NCBI RefSeq assembly: GCF_003121585.1
Contig: NZ_QEOO01000035.1
Location: forward strand, 1 to 47,498
Direction: 5' to 3'
DNA: 47,498 nt
Source of the DNA: Nocardioides speluncae
GTDB lineage: Bacteria; Actinomycetota; Actinomycetes; Propionibacteriales; Nocardioidaceae
Part shown: positions 39,794 to 47,498 of the stretch, in pieces
Numbering within the stretch: position 1 is the stretch's first letter
Layout of the letters: the number at the start of each line of letters is the position of its first letter
Made by a program: the position numbers and the translations under genes
Notes under the pieces: generated by a model
What the model was told of the DNA's origin: nothing
The model's database searches: none
What the model saw: the letters and a program-made list of their open reading frames with translations, nothing else

Positions 39794-42361
39794 CTACGGA
39801 GTGAGCGTCCAGGTGTCGATCTTGCCGGTGTCCTGGGAGGCGTTGTCGTTGACGCGGAGCTTCCAGGTTCCGTTGGCGGCCTCGGAGGAGAGGTTCACCG
39901 TGTAGGTGGTGTTGATGTTGTCGGCGCTGCCGCCGGAGCGGTTGTGCAGCACGTAGACGGTGCCGTCGGGTGCGACCAGGTCGACCTTCAGGTCACCGAT
40001 GTAGGTGTGCTGAATGTTGACCGCGACCTTGGCCGTGGCCGAGGCGTTGCCGGTGCAGCCGGCGATCGTGACCGACGACTCGACCGTGGCGTTGTCGGCG
40101 ATGGCGACGTCGGTGCCGTTGGTCTGCGCGGCGCAGGTCCCGCCACCGCCGCCGGTGTAGCTGCCGGTCAGCGAGAGCCCGCTGTACGCCGAGTAGCCCT
40201 GCACCAGGACGTGGTAGGTCCCGGCCTGTGCCGTGGCGATGTTGCAGGTCTCGGCGTTCGACGAGGTCCAGCTGCGGCAGTCGTACGACGACGTGGTCGG
40301 CGCCGAGCCGAACTTCACGTACAGGTCGGCGTCACCGGTCCCGCCGGTTGTGACGAACTTCAGGTTCGTCGCGCCCGCCGGCACCTGCAGCGTGTACGCC
40401 GTGCCGGAGCCTGCCGCACCCGACAGCCCGGTCTTGGCGACGCCGTTCTGCAGCTCGCCGCCGCCGCCACCGCCGCCGGTTCCGATCGTCCACGTGAACG
40501 TGGTCGAGCCGGTGACGTTGGTGGAGTCCTTGGCCGTCGCCGTCACGTTGAACGTGCCGGCCGCGCTCGGCGTACCGGAGATCAGACCGGTGGTGGCGTT
40601 GATCGACAGGCCGGTCGGTAGGCCGGTCGCCGACCAGGTCAGCGCGCCGCCACCCGAGGACGAGCCGGTCAGCTGCAGGCTCGCAGCGGTGCCGACCGTG
40701 CCGGTCTTGTTGCCCGGGTTGGTGACGGTGACGGTGTTGCCCGAGGTGGAGCAGGTCGGGTCGCCGGTCTGCGCCGGGACAGACACCGCGGTCCAGGCGG
40801 CCTTGACCGCGTTGAACTCGGTGCAGGAGCCCGGGTAGAGGTTCTTGGCCGCCTGCAGCGTCCAGGTGCGGTACTTCAGGTAGTTGCTGCTGGTGGTCTT
40901 CAGCAGCATGGCGTTGTAGAAGATCTTTCCGGCCTTCTGGATGCCGATGCCCGCGTGGCCGGTCGAGCCGTCACAGGTGGGGCTGGCCGGCTTGCCGGCG
41001 GGGGCGTTGCCCTCGGCGAGCAGGTAGAACCAGTGGTTGCCCGGACCGGCCGCCGCGTGCACCCCGGTGGTCGGGATCGACGACGAGTAGCAGTTCGGGT
41101 CGCCCTTCAGCGACGGGTTGTACATGTTGCGGATCGGGCCATCTCCGACCAGGTCGACCTCTTCGCCGACGGTGTAGTCGGGCTCGTCGTACGCCGTCGA
41201 CTGGTTGGCGTAGTGCTCGGTCAGCGCGCCGAAGACGTCGGCGACGAACTCGCTGCTCTGGCCGCCGGAGTGGCCGCCCGGGGTGTTCTGGTCGATGCCG
41301 TGGCCGTACTCGTGCGCCACCACATCCAGGTTGCTCAGGCTCTTGTTGTTGGCCTGGTTGTGGCCGATCTCGACCTTCTCGGTGCCGTTGCAGTAGCCGG
41401 GCTCGCTGAGGCCGGGCGGGCAGTAGAAGGCGTTGACCTCGTTGCGACCCAGGTGGGCCGGCCAGGCGGCCGGCGTCGAGCCGCCCTTCATCGAGGTGCC
41501 GCCGAGCCAGTTGACGAGCATGTCCTGCTGGGTCTGGACCGCGAACAGCAGGTCGACGCAGCCGGTCTCGTTGTTGTAGGCGCCGTTGCCCCACGAGTCG
41601 TCGGGGCCGGTGATCAGGGTGCCGAGGCCGGCGCTGTTCGCCGAGTTGCGGCAGTCCAGGCCCGAGATGTTCGGGTCCTTCATGCTGTACGACGAGCTCG
41701 AGACCTGGGTGGTGTCGATGCTCAGCGGGCCCGGGCCGTTGAAGAAGCTGTCGCCGGTGCCGAAGTGGACCCTGATCCGCTCGCCGAGAACCTTGCCGGT
41801 CTTGGCGTCGATGTAGACGTCCTTGATCTCACGGTCGCCGTCCTCGTGCAGGCCGTTGACCCGGACCTCCCAGGCCAGCGCCGGCTTGCCGAGTGCGTAG
41901 ACGACCTTCGACGGCTGCCCGGTGCGGGTGACCTTGTCGACGGTGGACCGCGCGGCACGGGTGGCGGCCGCCGGCTTGAGCGCCGGCGTGGTCGAAAGGG
42001 CACCGATCTTCCGGGTCTGGGCGACCGAGAGCCCGACGATCTGGCCCTTCTTGTTGCTCGCGACCACGAAGTCGCCGCCGAACACGGGCAGGCCCTTGAA
42101 GGTGCGCTCGTACGACGCGTACTTCAGGCCGCGGGCGCCGGACATCACCGGCTGGGCGAGCTTGAAGGACTCGCCCTTGCTGATCTTCAGCTGCGGCGCC
42201 TGGCTCTTGATCAGGTTGCGGCCCGAGTCCTGTGCGGCCGCGACGGCGGTGACCGGACTGGTCTTGGCGGTGGTGCCAGCCTCAGCACTGAGCGGCAGCG
42301 CGCCCAGTGTGGCCATGGTGAGCCCGGCAGCAGCCAAGCCTCCGAGTAGTTTTCTGTTCAC
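39794..42361 (-). CDS. secreted M4-family metalloprotease with PPC and P domains
   Basis: An 855-residue precursor parallel to its neighbour but without the trypsin domain: signal peptide, FTP propeptide (LKYASYERTFKGLPVFGGDFVVASNKKGQ), M4 domain with zinc site HEYGH (350-354) and QSSEFVADVFGALTE, Ig-like domain (TNPGNKTGTVGTAASLQLTGSSSGGG), one PPC domain and a C-terminal P domain. Thermolysin-type enzymes of this plan digest extracellular protein. The GTG start at 42361 follows GAGGGAG. The P domain is closely related to those of the M28 gene, and the PPC domain to those of the M4-S1 gene. Confidence 0.92.
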   Translation of the reverse strand: MNRKLLGGLAAAGLTMATLGALPLSAEAGTTAKTSPVTAVAAAQDSGRNLIKSQAPQLKISKGESFKLAQPVMSGARGLKYASYERTFKGLPVFGGDFVVASNKKGQIVGLSVAQTRKIGALSTTPALKPAAATRAARSTVDKVTRTGQPSKVVYALGKPALAWEVRVNGLHEDGDREIKDVYIDAKTGKVLGERIRVHFGTGDSFFNGPGPLSIDTTQVSSSSYSMKDPNISGLDCRNSANSAGLGTLITGPDDSWGNGAYNNETGCVDLLFAVQTQQDMLVNWLGGTSMKGGSTPAAWPAHLGRNEVNAFYCPPGLSEPGYCNGTEKVEIGHNQANNKSLSNLDVVAHEYGHGIDQNTPGGHSGGQSSEFVADVFGALTEHYANQSTAYDEPDYTVGEEVDLVGDGPIRNMYNPSLKGDPNCYSSSIPTTGVHAAAGPGNHWFYLLAEGNAPAGKPASPTCDGSTGHAGIGIQKAGKIFYNAMLLKTTSSNYLKYRTWTLQAAKNLYPGSCTEFNAVKAAWTAVSVPAQTGDPTCSTSGNTVTVTNPGNKTGTVGTAASLQLTGSSSGGGALTWSATGLPTGLSINATTGLISGTPSAAGTFNVTATAKDSTNVTGSTTFTWTIGTGGGGGGGELQNGVAKTGLSGAAGSGTAYTLQVPAGATNLKFVTTGGTGDADLYVKFGSAPTTSSYDCRSWTSSNAETCNIATAQAGTYHVLVQGYSAYSGLSLTGSYTGGGGGTCAAQTNGTDVAIADNATVESSVTIAGCTGNASATAKVAVNIQHTYIGDLKVDLVAPDGTVYVLHNRSGGSADNINTTYTVNLSSEAANGTWKLRVNDNASQDTGKIDTWTLTP

Positions 42362-42570
42362 GCACACTCCCTCAAGGTGTGAGCACGTCATGCCGTGCTC
42401 AGCGGCGGCATCCGTCCCCCTGGGAGGCCTGGTGGAATGGCCGCTCCGGCGATACTTCGCCGGAGCGACCTGGCGCGTACTTTTATCCGCGTTCGGGCGC
42501 AGGTCAACGAGAAGTTGCTGTCAGAATCCGGCATTGCCGGATAGCGTCAACGCGCTGAGCGTGTGACGCC
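42362..42570 (-). promoter_or_regulatory. structured leader and promoter of the second M4 gene (copy 2)
   Basis: Same order as copy 1: an imperfect GCGTCA/TGACGC inverted repeat (about 42543-42568), TCCGGCAATGCCGGA (42528-42542 region), a TTGACC box (42502-42507), the GGTCGCTCCGGCGA/TCGCCGGAGCGGCC hairpin (42439-42470), GGATGCC, and the ribosome-proximal hairpin TGAGCACG-GCATGA-CGTGCTCA (42380-42401). The last hairpin differs in sequence from copy 1 but keeps its pairing. Beyond it, 42571-42761 holds a glmS-like remnant and the upstream region of the next gene. Confidence 0.65.
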
Positions 42571-42612
42571 GTTCACACTGTGAAGAGACCTGGGGTTGCG
42601 CTCTTGCCGAGC

Positions 42613-42667
42613 GGGCTACTCGACCGTGACCGACTTCGCGAGGTTCCGCGATGTCGTGTCGGAGGTG
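42613..42667 (-). repeat. degenerate duplicate of the glmS 3' end
   Basis: These 55 bases align to 43997-44059, the last ~20 codons and stop of glmS, with 48 identities and one 8-nt gap; 17 bases (ACCGACTTCGCGAGGTT) are identical at 42629-42645 and 44013-44029. The gap breaks the frame, so this copy is not coding. It lies in the same orientation as glmS and brackets the two-gene PIN module, as att repeats do. Confidence 0.7.
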
Positions 42668-42761
42668 GCGTGCTGCGGCCTCATCCACAGGCGGGCACGC
42701 TCTGCTAGCGGCCAGATCCGTCGGTGGGCCACCATAGAGTGAAGGGCAGCGAGGTGATGAG

Positions 42762-43514
42762 ATGACAGACGAGCTCCGCGTGACACTGGACGGCGCGCAC
42801 GGCGAGATCAGTGCCAAGGCGTTCCATCGCACGCTCGGAGGAACGCTTGAGCTTGTCAAGGCGGCCGGCGATGCGCTGGGGACCTCGGCGGGCCAGTGGA
42901 CAGTCGCCGAACTCCGGGTCGGCTCGGCCACAGTCGTCATCGCCAACCCAGCGGCACTGGGCGTCACCACCCTTATTGCAAGCGGACTCGAAAGCCTCGC
43001 GAACTCCCCTGCTGTTCCAACACGATGGACCCAGGACATGGTCCAGCGAGTTCGTACCATCGGTCGGGTGGTCGGCTCCCACGGCGTGCGTGGCATCTCA
43101 GTCGGCCCGGCCGACTCCACCCTCCTACCGGTGGACTCTGCGGTGACGACCAACGCAGAGGCAGCACTTGCCGCGAAGGAGGTCGCTCTGGGCCGGGTCA
43201 CCGGCAAGGTAGACATCTGGAAGGAACGCAAGGGGCGGGAAGTCGGCCTCACGCTCGACGATGGGTCGACGATGGCTGCGTTGTACCCAGCGCATCTCGC
43301 GGAGCGAGTTCGTCATGAGGCAGTCGGCGAGCGGGTTGAGCTCTGGGGCGAGATCGAGCGCAACGGCGCGGGCCAGCGTCTTCGCATCCGCATCGACGAC
43401 TTCACAGTCGTGCCTGCAACCATCCCAACTCCGGTCTCGACCATCGTCGGCCTCTACGCCGACCTCGGCGCGCAGGGCGTCACTGTCGAGGACTTTCTGA
43501 GGGAGCGTGAGTGA
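42762..43514 (+). CDS. hypothetical protein, putative partner of the PIN protein
   Basis: A 250-residue protein of no family I recognise. Residues 1-120 are mixed alpha/beta; residues ~145-225 have alternating beta-strand patterns (VTGKVDIWKERKGREVGLTLDDG..., ERVELWGEIERNGAGQRLRIRIDDF) reminiscent of an OB-like nucleic-acid-binding barrel (inference). ATG 42762 follows GAGGTGA. Its stop overlaps the GTG of the PIN gene (GTGA at 43511-43514), as in toxin-antitoxin operons, but it is far longer than a usual VapB antitoxin. Base composition is noticeably less GC-rich than its neighbours, which fits transfer. Confidence 0.75.
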   Translation: MTDELRVTLDGAHGEISAKAFHRTLGGTLELVKAAGDALGTSAGQWTVAELRVGSATVVIANPAALGVTTLIASGLESLANSPAVPTRWTQDMVQRVRTIGRVVGSHGVRGISVGPADSTLLPVDSAVTTNAEAALAAKEVALGRVTGKVDIWKERKGREVGLTLDDGSTMAALYPAHLAERVRHEAVGERVELWGEIERNGAGQRLRIRIDDFTVVPATIPTPVSTIVGLYADLGAQGVTVEDFLRERE

Positions 43515-43993
43515 CCTCGCCACCTCGGGTCTACCTCGACACGTCCGTCTACGTGGCTGCCATGCTGGCCCCGGAGGCTGTGCATTCCGAGGTCTGCGTT
43601 TCCACGCTAGAACAGGCGGAACGCGGAGAGATTGAGGTACTGATCTCTGCCTTGGTCATCGCGGAGGTCGTTGGTGCGCCGCCAGTCAGGGCACCTCAGG
43701 GCCTACCTCGCTCCGTGGCGTTAGATCGTATGCCGAAGGCCGTCAGCTTCTTTGCAGCGTCGTCGTTTGTCTACATCGAGGTTGGCCGCAGAGAGGGCCT
43801 CCGGGCGGCCGAGATCGCGAGAGACCACGACATGAAGGGAGCCGATGCCCTTCATGTCGCTATCGCCGAACTCTCCGGATGCAAGGCCCTCTACTCGCTG
43901 GACAACGACCAACTGAAGGTCACTGACCAGATCGACGGCCTCAAAATCCAGCGCCCGGAGGGGTCGGATCAGCCCACCCTGCCATTCGCATAG
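43511..43993 (+). CDS. PIN-domain (VapC-like) putative ribonuclease
   Basis: A 160-residue PIN protein. The four acidic metal ligands expected for PIN nucleases are present: D10 in VYLDTSVYV, E52 in LVIAEVV, D112 in KGADALHVA, and D131/D133 in YSLDNDQL. PIN toxins cleave tRNA or other RNA. Here it is coupled to a 250-residue upstream protein rather than a small VapB, so it may be a toxin of a non-canonical pair or a single-component nuclease with an accessory protein. The module sits between glmS and a glmS remnant. Confidence 0.85.
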   Translation: MTSPPRVYLDTSVYVAAMLAPEAVHSEVCVSTLEQAERGEIEVLISALVIAEVVGAPPVRAPQGLPRSVALDRMPKAVSFFAASSFVYIEVGRREGLRAAEIARDHDMKGADALHVAIAELSGCKALYSLDNDQLKVTDQIDGLKIQRPEGSDQPTLPFA

Positions 43994-43999
43994 GGTGGG

Positions 44000-45820
<1,821 letters not shown>

Positions 45821-45833
45821 GTCCCGCTCCCCT

Positions 45834-46097
45834 TTATCCGTAGATGATGCGCCGTAACTGCCGCTCGCTCAGCACCGGCGGAGCGACCACCCGGTCGGCC
45901 AGCTCCTCGGCGATCCGGGCGAAGATCTCGTCGTTCTTCGCGCCGTACGTCTTCAGCTGCGCGTGCCGGCGCCGTACGAACTCCTCCACGCTCTCGGCAT
46001 GGAAGGCGACGACGTCCTCGATCAGCCGGACTGCCTCCTGCGCGGTCAGGCCGGTGCTCGCGACGACGCGCTCGACCAGTGCAGGATCAACAGCCAC
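45834..46097 (-). CDS. small conserved protein of unknown function upstream of glmS
   Basis: An 87-residue, mostly helical, charged protein (MAVDPALVERVVASTGLTAQEAVRLIEDVVAFHAESVEEF...RQLRRIIYG) with no motif I can assign. The composition and codon use look like real coding sequence, and it sits 13 bases upstream of glmS on the same strand. No function is proposed. Confidence 0.65.
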   Translation of the reverse strand: MAVDPALVERVVASTGLTAQEAVRLIEDVVAFHAESVEEFVRRRHAQLKTYGAKNDEIFARIAEELADRVVAPPVLSERQLRRIIYG

Positions 46098-46135
46098 GCG
46101 ATCGAGGATGGGCCTCTTGCAACCCGAACCGCAAC

Positions 46136-46159
46136 TTCCTGCCCGGAATCGGGCAGGAA
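46136..46159. terminator. hairpin in the gap upstream of the small protein
   Basis: TTCCTGCCCG (46136-46145) and CGGGCAGGAA (46150-46159) are perfect arms around GAAT. It lies between the divergent small-protein gene and the first cupin gene. Either a terminator from upstream or part of a leader; not decidable. Confidence 0.45.
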
Positions 46160-46278
46160 CCGCCCGAACTACCTAGCCGAGATAGTCACTTTGAGGATGC
46201 GGCCAGAGGCTTCGGTGACGAAGACGTGCTTGGCGGGGTCGGCGGGCGCATGTTGGCAAGGTACGGCAGGCTGGGCCC

Positions 46279-46800
46279 ATGTCGTTCCCAGTTAAGCCGG
46301 CACAGCCGGCCTACCCACCCACGCTGTACGACGGTCCCGGCGAGAAGTCCGCGACCATCCGCCGTACCGACAGCCGGGCCGACCTCAGCTACAGCAACGG
46401 CGGCCGAGTCGACTACCTCGCCACGGGGGACCAGACCGGAGGTGCATCGGGGGTCGGCTTCGGCCTCTACCGCTGGACGTTCGGCGAAGGCGTCTCCGGG
46501 CCGGGCCCGCACTTCCACAAGACGATCTCGGAGTCGTTCTACATCCTCAGCGGCACGGTCAAGATCTACGACGGCAACGACTGGGTGGACACGCACGCCG
46601 GCGACTTCGCGCATGTGCCGCCGGGCGGCATCCACGGGTTCAAGCACGAGGAGGAGGCGCCGGCGTCGATGCTGCTGATGTTCACGCCGGGCGCGCCGCG
46701 CGAGGCCTACTTCGAGGGGCTGCCGAAGCTCGCCGGGCTCAACCTGACCGATGAGGAGAAGGACGCCTTCTACCTCGCACACGACAACTACTGGCTGTGA
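46279..46800 (+). CDS. cupin-domain protein (first of a tandem pair)
   Basis: A 173-residue single-domain cupin. Motif 1 reads GPHFHKTISESFYILSG with His, His and Glu metal ligands, and motif 2 GDFAHVPPGGIHGFKH supplies the last His. The C-terminus (MLLMFTPGAPREAYFEGLPKLAG...DAFYLAHDNYWL) is a conserved extension in actinobacterial quercetin-dioxygenase-like cupins; the substrate is not established. Its stop overlaps the next gene's ATG (TGATG), so the two are coupled. Confidence 0.87.
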   Translation: MSFPVKPAQPAYPPTLYDGPGEKSATIRRTDSRADLSYSNGGRVDYLATGDQTGGASGVGFGLYRWTFGEGVSGPGPHFHKTISESFYILSGTVKIYDGNDWVDTHAGDFAHVPPGGIHGFKHEEEAPASMLLMFTPGAPREAYFEGLPKLAGLNLTDEEKDAFYLAHDNYWL

Positions 46801-47327
46801 TGCCGATGACCGGACTCGACGACGTACTCCCGCCGCGGCCGTACCCAGCGGCGATCTACACCGGTTCGACCGGCGAGGCGACCGCCACCATCCGCCGCGC
46901 TTCGACGCCGCCCGAGGTCGTCTACCCGAGCGGCAACTCGTGCGAGTACCTCGCGCGCGGCGAGGACACCGGCGGCCACTTCGGGCTGCTGAAGTGGAAC
47001 TTCGGCGGCGCTCCCGGCCAGTCCGAGCCCCACCTGCACCGGACCTTCTCGGAGTCCTTCTTCCTGCTGTCCGGGTCGATCCAGTTCTTCGACGGCACGT
47101 CGTGGAGCGACGCCGCGCCCGGCGACTTCGTCCACGTCCCGCCCGGCGGCGTCCACGGCTACCAGAACGTCTCCGGCGCCCCCGCCTCGATGCTGGTGCT
47201 GTTCACCCCCGGCGCCCCCCGCGAGGCCTACTTCGAGTCGCTCCGAGCGATGGCCGAGGGCTCCCTGGCCCTGACCGACGACGAGAAGGCGTCGTTCTTC
47301 ATCGCCCACGACAACGTCTTCGTCTGA
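46800..47327 (+). CDS. cupin-domain protein (second of a tandem pair)
   Basis: A 175-residue paralogue of the preceding cupin, alike over its whole length: EPHLHRTFSESFFLLSG, GDFVHVPPGGVHGYQN and FTPGAPREAYFESLRAM. Metal-binding His/His/Glu/His are all kept. The ATG is taken at 46800, overlapping the previous stop; a GTG at 46797 would add one residue. The two were probably made by local duplication and may form a heteromer. A hairpin follows the stop. Confidence 0.87.
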   Translation: MPMTGLDDVLPPRPYPAAIYTGSTGEATATIRRASTPPEVVYPSGNSCEYLARGEDTGGHFGLLKWNFGGAPGQSEPHLHRTFSESFFLLSGSIQFFDGTSWSDAAPGDFVHVPPGGVHGYQNVSGAPASMLVLFTPGAPREAYFESLRAMAEGSLALTDDEKASFFIAHDNVFV

Positions 47328-47334
47328 GCGGGTT

Positions 47335-47380
47335 TCCCCGTCCGTTCCTGTCCCAGCCCGCTGGATGTTTCCGACGGGGA
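47335..47380 (+). terminator. hairpin after the second cupin
   Basis: TCCCCGTC (47335-47342) pairs with GACGGGGA (47373-47380) across a 30-nt loop, 8 bases past the stop. GTTTCC occurs on both sides. A terminator is likely but the loop is long. Confidence 0.45.
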
Positions 47381-47392
47381 GGGACGGTTTCA

Positions 47393-47404
47393 CTAGGTAC
47401 CTAG
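47393..47404. repeat. 12-bp palindrome at the presumed IS30 boundary
   Basis: CTAGGTACCTAG is a perfect palindrome lying between the cupin hairpin and the transposase stop codon. IS30-family elements often insert at palindromic targets, so this may mark the insertion site or the element end; the other end is outside the window. Confidence 0.35.
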
Positions 47405-47419
47405 GGCGAGTTCGGGCGG

Positions 47420-47498
47420 TCAACGCAACAAGAGGTCTTGGATGGCCTCTGAGGGGCGAGCGTAGTCGAGGCGTTTGCGGGGCCTGTCGTTGAGTTCG
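47420..47498 (-). mobile_element. C-terminal end of an IS30-family transposase (partial)
   Basis: The last 25 codons on the minus strand read LNDRPRKRLDYARPSEAIQDLLL then stop. LNxRPRKxLxxxxPxEA is the conserved C-terminal signature of IS30-family transposases, following their catalytic DDE domain. The rest of the element lies beyond the right edge of the window. Confidence 0.8.

Overview
The window is very GC-rich and densely coded, with GTG/TTG starts, ATGA/GTGA/TGATG overlaps and actinobacterial gene families (Pls/PosA-type NRPS, DUF2332, DUF2252, an Rv0785-like flavoprotein, GH15). It is chromosomal DNA of an actinobacterium, most likely a Nocardioidaceae-like soil organism (inference from gene content; no rRNA is present).

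Layout. 1-2070: the damaged start of an exporter gene, then a MarR regulator facing an Old Yellow Enzyme across three copies of a 12-bp near-palindrome. 2200-5800: DUF2332, and an intracellular subtilase overlapping a membrane/helical-repeat protein. 5920-9000: zwf and a succinate-semialdehyde dehydrogenase, separated by a long hairpin element. 9270-17170: a minus-strand run of M1 peptidase, Pls/PosA NRPS, GH15 glucoamylase-like enzyme and a pore-less voltage-sensor protein. 17180-25230: a second copy of the hairpin element, a PrmC-like methyltransferase, a secreted SGNH hydrolase, a flavin dehydrogenase plus SDR pair under an 11-bp-arm operator, TPR, DoxX and DEAD-box helicase genes. 25300-33090: a large secreted CSLREA/TSP3 protein, two kinase-fold proteins (DUF2252, APH), a zinc-ribbon protein and a Spo0M-TerD fusion. 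33170-42360: a secreted protease island (S1-like, M28 with P domains, an M4+S1 dual protease, and an M4 protease), nearly every gene followed by a strong hairpin. 42610-44060: a two-gene PIN module flanked by direct repeats of the glmS 3' end. 44000-47498: glmS, a small conserved protein, two tandem cupins and the tail of an IS30-family transposase.

The most interesting signals are not ordinary genes. (i) Two copies of a ~160-nt hairpin element (7372-7533 and 17183-17346) share a core, while their outer stems and apical hairpin differ in sequence but stay base-paired; one copy contains the zwf Shine-Dalgarno sequence. (ii) The two M4 protease genes share a structured 5' leader with a compensated hairpin next to the ribosome binding site. 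(iii) The PIN module appears to have integrated at the 3' end of glmS. (iv) Several short palindromic repeats occur both between genes and inside reading frames, including one read in frame within the NRPS adenylation domain.

All calls are from reading the sequence; no database search was run.
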